43,109 nucleotides of DNA from Taibaiella sp. GTDB taxonomy: Bacteria; Bacteroidota; Bacteroidia; Chitinophagales; Chitinophagaceae. The stretch is taken from contig JAIOYR010000027.1 in assembly GCA_021740995.1 (NCBI GenBank), forward strand, positions 1 to 43,109. The letters are read 5' to 3'. Below, piece by piece: positions 15,783 through 24,886 of this stretch (positions are counted from its first letter, which is position 1; each line of letters opens with the position of its first letter). The notes beneath the pieces are model-generated. The model was given only the letters and a program-made list of their open reading frames with translations, was not told where the DNA came from and did no database searches. The translations under genes and the position numbers were made by a program.

Positions 15783-18407
15783 CTAGAGCATCCCCCTCAC
15801 CGTTTCTATCACTGCCACCAACCCGCTCACATCTGCTCCGCCGGCTGTGGCAAGTGATTTTTGTCCGCCGCCGCCGCCTTTTATCAGGGCTGCTACCTTT
15901 TCTTTTATTATTTTACCCGCGTCCAATCCTCTTGCGGCATTTACTTTGTCGTCTACTCCTATAGCCACATATGCTTTACCGTCTATATTGGCACACAGTA
16001 CTATTACATGGTCATTCAGGTGCGATTTCAGGTCCAGACATAGCTTTTTCAGCGAGTCGAGCGAGCTCACGGTTACCATCTGCCCTACAAAGGATATCTG
16101 GTTGATGATTTCATCTTTGGTGAGCAACTCATTACGTATACCCACCAGCTGGCGTGCCTCCAGACTCTCTACATGTTTTTCCAGTTGGCTGCGCTCTTCC
16201 TGCAGCCGCTCTATGGCCTTTATGGGGTCTTTAGCGTTTTTGAGCTGTGCGGCTATACCGGCTATCAGTGCCAGTTGCTCGTTTATGTACTGCTCTGCAG
16301 CACCGCCGCTTACGGCTTCCATACGGCGCACACCTGCTGCTACTGCGGCTTCGCTGGTTATCTTGAAGTAGCCAAGCTGGCCCGTAGCACCCACATGGGT
16401 ACCACCGCAGAGCTCTATAGAGTATGCTGCATCCATTATCACCACACGTACCACATTGCCATACTTCTCGCCAAAGAGTGCCATAGCACCCAGTGCCACA
16501 GCCTCGTCCTTGCCCATGGTTTTTATTACTACGGGTATATTTTCCCGTATCTTTTCATTCACTATGGTTTCTATACGCTTTATCTCTTCGTCTGTCACCT
16601 TGGCAAAGTGCGAAAAGTCGAACCGGAGATGGCCATCATTTACCAGAGAGCCTTTCTGAGCAACATGTGTGCCCAGTACCTGCCTTAGCGCTGCATGCAG
16701 CAAATGGGTGGCACTGTGGTGCACCTCGGTAGCTGCCCGCTTTGCACTGTCCACCTTGGCTATTGCCGGTACCAATACATTCTCCGGCAGGCTATCTGCA
16801 AAGTGAATGATCATGCCATCCTCTTTCTTGGTATCCACTATGGCTACCTGCTCATTCGGGAATATGAGTAGTCCTGTATCGCCGGCCTGTCCGCCGCTCT
16901 CGGCATAGAATGGTGTTACATCCAGCACCAATTGGAACTGTTCTTTACCCTTTGCGCTTACCCGGCGATACTTGAGTATACTGGCATCTGCCGCCAGCTG
17001 GTCGTATCCCACAAAATCGGTTCCTCCATCTTTCAGCACTACCCAGTCGTCGGTATCCAGTGCAGTAGCTGCGCGGCTACGGGTTTTCTGCTGGTGCATT
17101 TCGGCAGTGAAAGCTTCTTCATCTACATGAAGGCCCTGCTCGCTACCTATGAGGCGGGTGAGGTCTATGGGGAAGCCAAAAGTATCGTACAACTCGAAAG
17201 CGGCTTTACCATCTATAGTAAGTGTGCTGCGGTTTTTGGTATCGGTTATTATGTCGTCTATCTTTTTCAGTCCCTTGTCCAGTGTGCGCAGAAAGGCTTC
17301 TTCTTCTTCCTTCACCACACGGCTCACAAGGTCTATCTGCTGCTGCAGCTCGGGGAATACTCCTTCAAACTGCTTTGCCAGTACCGGCATCAACTGATGC
17401 AATAGCGGCTGCTTGTAGTCGAGATAGGTATAGTAATACCGTACTGCTCTGCGCAGTATGCGGCGTATTACATATCCGGCGCCCGTATTGGAGGGCAACT
17501 GTCCGTCGGCTATAGTAAAGCCTATAGCGCGTATATGGTCTGCCAGTACACGGAAGGCTATATCCTGCTTGGTGTCGGTATAGCCATATTTTTTGCCGGT
17601 TATATTTTCTATTTTCGTTATAGTGCCGGTAAACACATCGGTGTCGTAGTTGCTCTGCTTATTTTGCAGCACCCTTACCAGCCTTTCAAAACCCATGCCG
17701 GTATCTACATGCTGTGCCGGCAGCGGCACCAGTGTGCCATCCTTCTGCCTGTTGAACTGCATAAAAACATTGTTCCATATCTCTATCACCTGCGGGTGGT
17801 CTGCATTTACCAATACTTTGCCCGACACTTGTTGTTTTTCTTCATCGGCGCGGCAGTCTACATGTATCTCTGAGCATGGGCCACAGGGGCCTGTATCGCC
17901 CATTTCCCAGAAGTTATCCTTTTTGCTGCCCATCAGTATACGGTCTTCTGCTACAAACTCTTTCCAGAAGTCGTATGATTCCTGGTCCATAGGCAGGTTT
18001 TCGGTAGCATCGCCGCCAAAAACAGTCACATACAGCTTGTCCTTAGGTATACCATATACATCAGTAAGCAACTCCCAGCTCCAGGCTATAGCGTCTTTTT
18101 TGAAGTAGTCGCCAAAGCTCCAGTTGCCCAGCATCTCGAACATAGTATGGTGATAGGTGTCTACCCCCACTTCTTCCAGATCGTTATGTTTACCGCTTAC
18201 CCGCAGGCATTTCTGAGTGTCAGCTATGCGGCTGTGTTCCGGCTCACGGTTTCCCAGAAAGTAGTCTTTAAACTGGTTCATACCCGCATTGGTAAAAAGC
18301 AGAGTAGGGTCGTTTTTTACCACTATGGGTGCAGACGGCACAATTTCATGGCCTTTGCTACGAAAAAAATCTAAAAACTGGCGGCGTATCTCGTTTGCGG
18401 ATTGCAT
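15783..18407 (-). CDS. alaS: Alanyl-tRNA synthetase
   Basis: The 874-residue class II aminoacyl-tRNA synthetase that charges tRNA-Ala. The N-terminal catalytic core begins SANEIRRQFLDFFRSKGH and includes LLFTNAGMNQFKDYFLG, the motif 2 region and GDTGPCGPCSEIH (about 162-174). The editing domain has the zinc-binding HHSATHLLHAAL (about 563-574) and CGGTHVGATGQLG (about 667-679), which clear mischarged Ser/Gly. A coiled-coil linker (about 705-745) leads to a C-Ala domain ending GGGGGQKSLATAGG. Length is normal. A -7 box lies 25 bases upstream. It is convergent with the T9SS gene. Confidence 0.98.
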   Translation of the reverse strand: MQSANEIRRQFLDFFRSKGHEIVPSAPIVVKNDPTLLFTNAGMNQFKDYFLGNREPEHSRIADTQKCLRVSGKHNDLEEVGVDTYHHTMFEMLGNWSFGDYFKKDAIAWSWELLTDVYGIPKDKLYVTVFGGDATENLPMDQESYDFWKEFVAEDRILMGSKKDNFWEMGDTGPCGPCSEIHVDCRADEEKQQVSGKVLVNADHPQVIEIWNNVFMQFNRQKDGTLVPLPAQHVDTGMGFERLVRVLQNKQSNYDTDVFTGTITKIENITGKKYGYTDTKQDIAFRVLADHIRAIGFTIADGQLPSNTGAGYVIRRILRRAVRYYYTYLDYKQPLLHQLMPVLAKQFEGVFPELQQQIDLVSRVVKEEEEAFLRTLDKGLKKIDDIITDTKNRSTLTIDGKAAFELYDTFGFPIDLTRLIGSEQGLHVDEEAFTAEMHQQKTRSRAATALDTDDWVVLKDGGTDFVGYDQLAADASILKYRRVSAKGKEQFQLVLDVTPFYAESGGQAGDTGLLIFPNEQVAIVDTKKEDGMIIHFADSLPENVLVPAIAKVDSAKRAATEVHHSATHLLHAALRQVLGTHVAQKGSLVNDGHLRFDFSHFAKVTDEEIKRIETIVNEKIRENIPVVIKTMGKDEAVALGAMALFGEKYGNVVRVVIMDAAYSIELCGGTHVGATGQLGYFKITSEAAVAAGVRRMEAVSGGAAEQYINEQLALIAGIAAQLKNAKDPIKAIERLQEERSQLEKHVESLEARQLVGIRNELLTKDEIINQISFVGQMVTVSSLDSLKKLCLDLKSHLNDHVIVLCANIDGKAYVAIGVDDKVNAARGLDAGKIIKEKVAALIKGGGGGQKSLATAGGADVSGLVAVIETVRGML

Positions 18408-18431
18408 TATATGTGTTAATTAAACTGGGTG

Positions 18432-18439
18432 CAAAACTA
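18432..18439 (-). promoter_or_regulatory. -7 promoter box of alaS
   Basis: The minus strand reads TAGTTTTG, an exact match to TAnnTTTG, with its G 25 bases before the alaS ATG. The -33 region is T-rich but has no clear TTG at the right distance, so only half the promoter is supported. Confidence 0.5.
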
Positions 18440-18602
18440 ATAGAAAAGATGGAAGGAAATAAAAAGGTTATAATCGCTTCTTTTTTTGATACAGAGCTTG
18501 TACCCCTAACGGGGTTTTGAATTGAAAGAACCAGCATTTTTTTGCCTCGGGGTTCCGATAGGAGCAAAACCACCTATCTTTATATCACAAAATCATTTTC
18601 AC

Positions 18603-19085
18603 ATGAACTATACCGTAAAAGGCACACACAATAAACACTTTGAGCTGTTTAATGATAAAAACGAATCTCTGGGTAAGCTCGACTATACTTCCTGGTTTTC
18701 TACCAAATCGGCTATTATGCTGGCATCGGGTCATTCTTATGAAATCGCATCTTCCGGTGTTTTTCAGACTTCGATAGACATTACTTCAGGCGACACAGAG
18801 GTTGGCTCCTTGAAGTTCAATTGGAAAGGGAATATTATAATATCTTTGGCAGGCGGCAAATCTTATATTTTCAAACGGGTAGGCTTTATCAACAGCCGGT
18901 TTGGCTTGTTTACAGATGCGGAACATGAGGCAATAATACTCAGGCAGAACTTTAAGCTATCGGAGCTTAGTTTCAGCTATACTATAGAAACTGACGACAA
19001 CTACCCGGAAGGCAAAGACATATCTTTTTTGTTGCTGCTTATATATTGTGCCAACTATATGCACAGTATGTCGGCGGGGATGTAA
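18603..19085 (+). CDS. Hypothetical beta-rich cytoplasmic protein
   Basis: A 160-residue protein without a signal peptide. The ATG at 18603 is preferred over earlier in-frame ATGs because the protein then opens with the folded pattern NYTVKGTHNKHFELFNDKNE. The sequence consists of regular short beta strands (SLGKLDYTSW, SYEIASSGVFQTSIDI, GSLKFNWKGNIIISL, SYIFKRVGF) followed by a hydrophobic C-terminal helix (ISFLLLLIYCANYM). This layout recalls the tubby-like/LURP or scramblase beta-barrel-around-helix fold, but that is only an impression. It stands alone between divergent alaS and a convergent outer-membrane protein gene. Confidence 0.65.
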   Translation: MNYTVKGTHNKHFELFNDKNESLGKLDYTSWFSTKSAIMLASGHSYEIASSGVFQTSIDITSGDTEVGSLKFNWKGNIIISLAGGKSYIFKRVGFINSRFGLFTDAEHEAIILRQNFKLSELSFSYTIETDDNYPEGKDISFLLLLIYCANYMHSMSAGM

Positions 19086-19112
19086 GAGCGTATGCGCAAC
19101 AAAAATGCATTG

Positions 19113-19152
19113 AAATAAAATGTCATCTTATTTGGTTGATGGCATTTTATTT
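19113..19152. terminator. Bidirectional hairpin between convergent genes
   Basis: AAATAAAATGTCATC (19113-19127) pairs with GATGGCATTTTATTT (19138-19152). This gives 15 bp with one G-U and a ten-base loop. A and T runs on the two sides provide U-rich ends for transcripts in both directions. Confidence 0.65.
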
Positions 19153-19172
19153 TTAAGAACTTTGAGGTGTTA

Positions 19173-19766
19173 TTAGAACTGCAAACCCGCCTGAAAATTC
19201 AGTTCAATGATAGAGCCGGGACCCGTAACATAAAAAAGCCGGTAGAGTGATTTTATCTGCTTGTCTAATGCTGGTATTGCCATTGCTCTGACACCTGCCT
19301 TGGCTGTGAAGAAAAAGGCACCCTTCTGGTGCCTGCGACCATAACCAGGTGCAAAACCGGCATAAAACTGTGGATCTGCATACCTTTTTTCCTTCATTCC
19401 CAGCACAGCAAATTTCTCTCCATCGTAAGCCATATCGCCCACTACTGTTCTGAAATAAAAGAAATCCTGATATATCCATTTGTTATAGATGTGCATCCAT
19501 TGTTTTCTGAAATAGATTCTGTTTTCGAAATCGTATTGCGTGCCATAATATGCGCCCACGTATTTGTGGTAACTGGCAAGGTAGGCAACTCTTTTTCTTC
19601 TGAACTCTATGCCGCCGCCATACTTTATCATGGCACTGAGTGGGTTGGTTGCTGTTATTGCTATGGTGTATGGTTTCACATAGGGCGCCCGCTCAAACAT
19701 GGAAAACTGAGCAAAGCTGCAAATTGAGATTAACAGAAAAAATGGGACGAGTATCAGGTGTTTCAT
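19173..19766 (-). CDS. Hypothetical exported, probably outer-membrane, protein
   Basis: A 197-residue protein. The start at 19766 gives a normal signal peptide, MKHLILVPFFLLISICSFAQ. An upstream in-frame ATG at 19802 would add a polar extension and is less likely. The mature part has alternating aromatic-rich strands (YLASYHKYVGAYYG, YQDFFYFRTVVGDMAY, FYAGFAPGYG, KGAFFFTAKAGVRAM) and ends in phenylalanine (FQAGLQF), typical of small outer-membrane beta-barrels. No family is recognised. A -7 box lies 34 bases upstream. The gene converges on the 160-residue protein and is divergent from a small membrane protein. Confidence 0.7.
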   Translation of the reverse strand: MKHLILVPFFLLISICSFAQFSMFERAPYVKPYTIAITATNPLSAMIKYGGGIEFRRKRVAYLASYHKYVGAYYGTQYDFENRIYFRKQWMHIYNKWIYQDFFYFRTVVGDMAYDGEKFAVLGMKEKRYADPQFYAGFAPGYGRRHQKGAFFFTAKAGVRAMAIPALDKQIKSLYRLFYVTGPGSIIELNFQAGLQF

Positions 19767-19799
19767 TGGAGGGTGATGTTGCAGCGAAAAATTTGGGAG

Positions 19800-19807
19800 C
19801 AAAAATA
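19800..19807 (-). promoter_or_regulatory. -7 promoter box of the outer-membrane protein gene
   Basis: The minus strand reads TATTTTTG, an exact TAnnTTTG match, 33 bases before the chosen start codon. Its position favours the start at 19766, because the ATG at 19802 would overlap the box itself. Confidence 0.5.
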
Positions 19808-19990
19808 ATCAGGAAATGTGATAGAAAAAGTTTTATTGAATAAATTATTAATGCTGGTATCACGTAATTCCATTTATTTACTCATCTTGGTTTATTGTTC
19901 CCTGATTGGTTTTTATGGAATATAGTGAGCATTGCGTCTTTATATCTGCAGAGATTAATCTTACTTTTACAAAATCAAAAAAACAGTGTC

Positions 19991-20233
19991 ATGAACCTTG
20001 ATGAGCGAACAGAGCAAAACAATTCATTTAGCACTTTCCGCACCAGTCTGGATGTAGGTATGGGTGTGGTGTATGTAGTGTTGGGCATTGTGGTTTTTAG
20101 CATGCGCTATTTCGGCACGCTTGAGTTGCCGGCCTCTTCTGCCTATGTGTTGGGTTCTGTAATGATATTGTACGGTGTCTTTCGCATTTATAGAGGTATA
20201 GTGGCTATTATGCGCAAGCGTAAAAACGCATAA
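19991..20233 (+). CDS. Small two-helix membrane protein
   Basis: An 80-residue protein. The ATG at 19991 opens MNLDERTEQNN, a polar N-terminus, followed by two hydrophobic helices (about 22-40, VGMGVVYVVLGIVVFSM, and about 48-68, AYVLGSVMILYGVFRIY) and a basic tail MRKRKNA. Both ends are predicted to be cytoplasmic. It is a common type of small Bacteroidota membrane protein without known function. It may start a transcript that continues into the PstS-like lipoprotein gene 202 bases on, although small hairpins in that gap argue for separation. Confidence 0.7.
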   Translation: MNLDERTEQNNSFSTFRTSLDVGMGVVYVVLGIVVFSMRYFGTLELPASSAYVLGSVMILYGVFRIYRGIVAIMRKRKNA

Positions 20234-20435
20234 CATCACGAATTGCCCCACAAAATTGTAAGTATTGAATGAACGGTCACGACTTTACTCACGGCATGCC
20301 GGCAAACATTAATTGTGTGAGTACATCTGCCCAGATTCAGGTGATCTGAATGCCGCTTATTACCTGTTAAATTATTGTTACAGTAGATATAATCGGGAAT
20401 ATTCATTAAAATTATTGAGTAAAATTGCGCTCCTT
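20234..20435. other. Intergenic region with nested inverted repeats
   Basis: CGGCATGCCG (20292-20301) is a perfect 10-bp palindrome. Around it, ACTCAC (20287-20292) pairs with GTGAGT (20317-20322). Further on, ATTCAG-GTGAT-CTGAAT forms a 6-bp hairpin near 20335-20352. These could be leader structures of the PstS-like gene or a weak terminator. There is no clear T tract and no consensus promoter. Confidence 0.4.
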
Positions 20436-21338
20436 ATGACTATTACTAGTAGATTTTTATTTATTTGTTTGTGTGTATTCCTGTTGTCCTGCGATGACCG
20501 GCCAGCCCCCCCGGATACATTGGGAAAAGGCGAAATAGACATATCGGTAGATGAAACGTACAGGCCAGTAATAGAAATGCAGGGAAAGGTATTTGATAGC
20601 AGTTTCCCCGATGCCAAGGTGCATATTAATTACAAGTCTGAGGCGGAATGCTTCAAAGATTATTTTGATAAAAAGGCAAGGCTGATACTGGTGACCCGCG
20701 AACTGACTAAAGACGAGTTGGAAGCATGCAAACAAAGACAGATTTACCCTACTACCCTCCCACTTGCCAGAGATGCTATAGCGGTAATACTCAACAACGA
20801 ATCGGCTGACACGCTAATGGATATGGCGGTGCTGAAAGGTATACTGACAGGCGAATACAACAAAAAATATACTGTTGTTTTCGACAATCAGTCTTCCAGT
20901 ACGGTTCGGTTTATTACAGATTCGGTGCTGAGAGGCGAAAAACTGGGTAACAACGTATATGCAGCAAAGGGGAACAATGACGTGGTAAACTATGTATCTA
21001 AGAACCCAAATGCTATTGGATTTGTAGGTGTAGGTTATATAAGCGATTCCTCTGACCCAAATAACACCGGTGCTTTCATAAAAACTGTTAAAATTGCAGC
21101 CCTCAAAAACGAAAAAACCGGCGAGTTTTTACAGCCATATCAGGCGTATATAGCCTTAAAAACATACCCGCTGACTCGTAATCTGTACTATATAAATAGT
21201 GAAAGCTATCCTGGACTTGGCACGGGATTTGCAAACTTCTTAAGTTACCAGCGTGGTCAATTGATTTTCTTTCACGCGCACCTCTTTCCGGTAAGGTCTG
21301 AGATGGTGATAAGAGATGCACAAATAAACAGTAATTAG
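20436..21338 (+). CDS. PstS-like phosphate-type substrate-binding lipoprotein
   Basis: A 300-residue periplasmic-binding-protein fold (PBP-like, PstS branch). The start at 20436 gives a lipoprotein signal with LLSC as lipobox (cysteine at about residue 19) and an Asp-Asp after it. Family features include DISVDETYRPVI, the region DARL/LVTRELTKDE, LPLARDAIAVILN (about 105-117), NQSSSTVRFITDSVL and NAIGFVGVGYISD. No pstCAB permease genes are nearby, so it may not serve phosphate import. Homologues beside TPR proteins in this phylum often sit near TonB/ExbBD genes, which are absent here. The next gene, a TPR protein, follows after 30 bases and is probably co-transcribed. Confidence 0.8.
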   Translation: MTITSRFLFICLCVFLLSCDDRPAPPDTLGKGEIDISVDETYRPVIEMQGKVFDSSFPDAKVHINYKSEAECFKDYFDKKARLILVTRELTKDELEACKQRQIYPTTLPLARDAIAVILNNESADTLMDMAVLKGILTGEYNKKYTVVFDNQSSSTVRFITDSVLRGEKLGNNVYAAKGNNDVVNYVSKNPNAIGFVGVGYISDSSDPNNTGAFIKTVKIAALKNEKTGEFLQPYQAYIALKTYPLTRNLYYINSESYPGLGTGFANFLSYQRGQLIFFHAHLFPVRSEMVIRDAQINSN

Positions 21339-21368
21339 TTTTTAATCAGATAAAAGTAAACAGGAACT

Positions 21369-23003
21369 ATGATTTACAAAATGAAGAGCATGATGATGAT
21401 GATGGCATTTATTGCCATTGGATACAGTACGTTTGCGCAAGATGCCGCAGTAAAAAACGGTATTAAAATGTACAATTACAAAAAGTACAAAACAGCACAG
21501 GCTGCATTGGCTCCACTGGCCGATAAAGACCCTCTTGCAAATTATTATCTGGGACTCACCTATCTGGAAACAGGCAATATACCTCAGGCAAGTGCTACGT
21601 TCGCCAAGTTCCCCGAAGATCTTGCAAATATCTCAGGTACGGCACGCGTGGCTTTCGCAAATAAAGATATCGCCGGCGGCAATAAAATAACAAAAGATCT
21701 GGCGGCAAAAGCAAAGAAAAAGGACTGGATGCCACAGAAATATGCAGCAGATGCCATTACCTATTCAGAAGGCGGCGATTATGGTCAGGCGGCTACCTGG
21801 TACAAAGATGTGCTTGCAAAAAACACATCGGGCGACAATACAGATGTACGCATAGGGCTGGGCGATGCAATGCGCAAAGTATCCGGTGGTGGTGGCGAAG
21901 CGATGACCAACTATGAGATTGTAATAGAAAAAGATAAAACCAATTCACTGGCTTACTCCCGCATAGGCGACCTATGGTATGATGCGCGCAACTACCAGAG
22001 CGCGCTGGACAACTATGCCCGTGCAAAGGATGCTGATAACACAAACCCACTACCCTACAAAGCATTGGCTAACGCCTACTCGCGCTCTGGTAAATATAAG
22101 CTGGCGCTGCAGAATCTGGAAGAGTATTTGTCTCACTCTGACAATACTGCTGATGACCAACTGGAGTATGTGCGTGCTATGTATCAGGCGCAAAGCTATT
22201 GCGATGCAGCAAAGCTTGCAGAAAAATTGCTGAATGGCCAAACAGACCAGACACGTGTAATAGAGCTTACCGGTATACTGGGATTCTCTCAGGCAAACTG
22301 TGGCGACTCTTTGGCTGCAATCAAAAACCTGCGCAAGTACTTTGCTATGCAGGATGCTAAGAAAATACTGCCAGGTGCCTACATTGAGTTTGGCAAACTG
22401 TTCCTTAAACTGGACATGCTGGATTCAGCCGGTTTCTATTACTCAAAAGGAATCAGCGGAGATACTTCCCGCAACAAAACAGATGTATACCGTGAAGTGG
22501 CCGATGCATTCAAAAGCAAAAAAGAATACTGCAAATCAGCAGAGTGGTACAACAATCTGGTAAAAGCTAATCCGGAGGCTCAGGCTGCGGACTATGTATG
22601 GCGTGTGATCATGTATTATTACTGCAAAGACCTTGGCAATGCGATGACTGCCGCCAATGAGTTTGAAGTGAAGCATGGTGCACAGCAGCCGTCGGCCTAC
22701 TACTGGCAGGCACGCGTGGCATCAGCAATAGACTCTGAAGCTACTACCTGCCTGGGTGAGCCCTACTATCAGAAATGGCTGGAGAAAGTAGGCCCCAATT
22801 ATGAGAAGAAGAACGACCTGAGAGTTGCCTACGAGTATCTGATGTACTGCAACTTCAATAAGAAAGATAAAGAAGCAGTAAAAAAGTATAAAGAGATGAT
22901 ACTGGTCATAGACCCCAACAACAAGTCAGCGAAGGAGATGGACGAGCTGGAAAAACAAACAGGAGGATCTACAAAAAAGCAAACTCCGGCAGGCAGTAAG
23001 TAA
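21369..23003 (+). CDS. Exported tetratricopeptide-repeat protein
   Basis: A 544-residue protein with a signal peptide (MKSMMMMMAFIAIGYSTFAQ). The ATG four codons in, at 21381, is an equally good start. The mature part is a long array of TPR-like helix pairs, for example ANYYLGLTYLETGNIPQASATF, SLAYSRIGDLWYDARNYQSALDNY and PLPYKALANAYSRSGKYKLALQNL. It ends with a polar Lys/Thr-rich tail. It is presumably a periplasmic scaffold. It lies 30 bases after the PstS-like lipoprotein gene, suggesting a joint role at the cell envelope, and is followed by a strong terminator hairpin. The run of five Met codons in the signal peptide is unusual. Confidence 0.85.
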   Translation: MIYKMKSMMMMMAFIAIGYSTFAQDAAVKNGIKMYNYKKYKTAQAALAPLADKDPLANYYLGLTYLETGNIPQASATFAKFPEDLANISGTARVAFANKDIAGGNKITKDLAAKAKKKDWMPQKYAADAITYSEGGDYGQAATWYKDVLAKNTSGDNTDVRIGLGDAMRKVSGGGGEAMTNYEIVIEKDKTNSLAYSRIGDLWYDARNYQSALDNYARAKDADNTNPLPYKALANAYSRSGKYKLALQNLEEYLSHSDNTADDQLEYVRAMYQAQSYCDAAKLAEKLLNGQTDQTRVIELTGILGFSQANCGDSLAAIKNLRKYFAMQDAKKILPGAYIEFGKLFLKLDMLDSAGFYYSKGISGDTSRNKTDVYREVADAFKSKKEYCKSAEWYNNLVKANPEAQAADYVWRVIMYYYCKDLGNAMTAANEFEVKHGAQQPSAYYWQARVASAIDSEATTCLGEPYYQKWLEKVGPNYEKKNDLRVAYEYLMYCNFNKKDKEAVKKYKEMILVIDPNNKSAKEMDELEKQTGGSTKKQTPAGSK

Positions 23004-23025
23004 CACAATGTAACAGTCATATACT

Positions 23026-23052
23026 GAAAGCTCCCTTTATCAGGGAGCTTTC
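23026..23052 (+). terminator. Rho-independent-type terminator after the TPR gene
   Basis: GAAAGCTCCCT and AGGGAGCTTTC form a perfect 11-bp stem with the five-base loop TTATC, followed by ACGTTTTA. It ends the PstS-like/TPR unit. Confidence 0.8.
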
Positions 23053-23144
23053 ACGTTTTAGTAACACCGGTTTAGTTTTTTACACTTAAATTTATATTTT
23101 ATTACAACATGGATTACGCTTGTGTGGCTTCCCAAAACAACTGT

Positions 23145-24173
23145 ATGAACCATCTGACTACTCTGCTTTTAGTGCTCATACTGCCCGCGCTTATATGTTC
23201 GGGCTGCGGGGCAGGTGATGGTAAAAACAACAATATACAGAGTATGGCCAATAACATAGGCCGCAAGTCACTTTTGGAAGAGTATCCGAAAGTACCCAAT
23301 GAGGAATTGCTTCGTGAAATTTCAGGCAACCGGCTCTATGGAGAATTGCAAAACAGGTATGCACAACAGCTGATAGCACTAAAAGCCGCAACCGAGCAGG
23401 ATAAAGCGAAACTTATAGTGGTTGTAATGACACCCGAGGTAGGCAAGTTTGCTACTAATGCCAACACCTATGGTGTGCCTTATATAGTGCAGATATGCAG
23501 TAATCAGGGTATAGACTGTATTGATATCACACCTGACATATCAGAATGGACATCTGTAAACGACCTTAAACGAACGCCTATTGGAAGCAACTGGTCGAGA
23601 GAAGGGGCCACCTTTGTAGCAGAAATGCTTGCAGGCGTGTTGGCAAAGTATGACGATTATCGTAACCCGATGGCTTTCCCTGCCGATCAGCGGCCGGCAA
23701 CATTTGGTGATGCAAAACAGATAAATGAAAATGATGACGACAATAAGCGCAATCCGCAAGACGGTGAAAAAAAATCTAACTATCGCTTCACATTAAATAG
23801 TCAGGGGCTAAGAATGGGTCACGATCTAACCTTTCCAAAGACAAAACAGCACGTATTATTTCTTGGGGATTCCCGTATTTTCAACCCCTTTATGGACGAC
23901 GAATATATTATCACAGAGCGGCTGCAGCGTCAGTTTCCGGAAAAAGAAATAGTGAATGCAGGCAACCTGTCTTACACTATGGACGATTACCTATCCCTAT
24001 ATCGCGAAAAGGCCAGATACACCGAGCCTGATGTAGTGATAGTGTGCACCAATGGAGGCGACATACTGGATATGTATTTCGCTCACCGAAACAGATACTC
24101 AAGAACCGGCAAATGCTATAAGCCGTCGTCGCTGGAAAAGCAGGTGTATGACCAGATAGCAAAAACGAATTGA
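23145..24173 (+). CDS. SGNH-hydrolase-like lipoprotein with apparently permuted halves
   Basis: A 342-residue lipoprotein. The start at 23145 gives MNHLTTLLLVLILPALICSGC, where the lipobox cysteine is about residue 20-21. An upstream ATG at 23109 adds 12 residues. The first half (about 80-165) resembles the C-terminal half of SGNH esterases: LIVVVMTPEVGKF, a GIDCIDITPDI strand and SNWSREGATFVAEML, where a DxH would be expected. The second half (about 225-330) looks like an N-terminal half: FLGDSRIF with the nucleophile Ser in GDS (about 243), VNAGNLSYTMDD, VVIVCTNGGDILDM and RNRYSR. No typical C-terminal Asp/His block follows. It could be a cell-surface glycan esterase relative or a non-catalytic derivative. 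Confidence 0.65.
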   Translation: MNHLTTLLLVLILPALICSGCGAGDGKNNNIQSMANNIGRKSLLEEYPKVPNEELLREISGNRLYGELQNRYAQQLIALKAATEQDKAKLIVVVMTPEVGKFATNANTYGVPYIVQICSNQGIDCIDITPDISEWTSVNDLKRTPIGSNWSREGATFVAEMLAGVLAKYDDYRNPMAFPADQRPATFGDAKQINENDDDNKRNPQDGEKKSNYRFTLNSQGLRMGHDLTFPKTKQHVLFLGDSRIFNPFMDDEYIITERLQRQFPEKEIVNAGNLSYTMDDYLSLYREKARYTEPDVVIVCTNGGDILDMYFAHRNRYSRTGKCYKPSSLEKQVYDQIAKTN

Positions 24174-24199
24174 CCACACACTGAAAAATACAGCATACA

Positions 24200-24739
24200 A
24201 TGGAAAACAACATAGAACAACTGAAATATCCGATAGGCAGGTATCAGCGGCCTGAAACCCACACCGCAGAACTGAGAATGGAATGGATAGACATACTTAG
24301 CGTACTGCCATCGTGGATGGATGCCTGTATCGAAAACCTGGATGCAAATCAATTGCAGGTGCCTTATCGCGACGGCGGCTGGACCATACAGCAAGTCGTT
24401 CACCATGTTGCGGACAGCCACCTGAATGCCTATATAAGATTGAAACTGGCACTGACTCAGGACAACCCCACCATAACACCCTATGATGAAAATGCATGGG
24501 CTGTACTGCCCGATGTGGCTGCTGTGCCTGTAAATGTGTCGGTAACCCTGCTGCATACTATTCACCGCCGAATGATAGCACTGCTGAGCCGTATAACAGA
24601 AAGCGACTGGGAGCGCACCTACTACCACCCGCAGTACCAGCGTACTTTCGCAGTATGGGAGGTGGTGGCATTATATGCATGGCACAGTGCTCATCATACG
24701 GCGCACATCCGGCAATTGAGGGAGCGAATGGGATGGTAA
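24200..24739 (+). CDS. DinB/YfiT-family putative metal-dependent hydrolase
   Basis: A 179-residue cytoplasmic protein of the DinB-like four-helix fold, closest to the YfiT branch (bacillithiol transferase or metal hydrolase). It opens with YPIGRYQRPE, typical of YfiT. The metal-binding histidines are in WTIQQVVHHVADSHLNAYIR (about 59-78) and in YAWHSAHHTAHIRQLRE (about 158-174). Length agrees with the family. It lies 26 bases after the SGNH-like lipoprotein and is probably transcribed with it. Substrate is unknown; thiol-dependent detoxification is a family-level guess. Confidence 0.88.
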   Translation: MENNIEQLKYPIGRYQRPETHTAELRMEWIDILSVLPSWMDACIENLDANQLQVPYRDGGWTIQQVVHHVADSHLNAYIRLKLALTQDNPTITPYDENAWAVLPDVAAVPVNVSVTLLHTIHRRMIALLSRITESDWERTYYHPQYQRTFAVWEVVALYAWHSAHHTAHIRQLRERMGW

Positions 24740-24886
24740 TAATCAACAAAATATGTAAATTTTCTTTTGAATTAACCCTGTCGGTTTATCGTTTTTTTTT
24801 AAGATTTCGGCAGTTTGCATTAAATATCGGCGCAGAATAATAAATTTTAAAAATTACATGTTACCTTAGCAAATAAACGTATCAAC

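Noticed and set aside
18501-18520. Short CCCC-TAAC-GGGG hairpin followed by four Ts upstream of alaS
   Set aside because: The stem is only four or five pairs and no plus-strand gene ends there. It is too weak to call a terminator.
20436-21338. A pstS gene symbol for the substrate-binding lipoprotein
   Set aside because: There is no permease context, and the phosphate-binding residues cannot be confirmed by eye, so the symbol was withheld.
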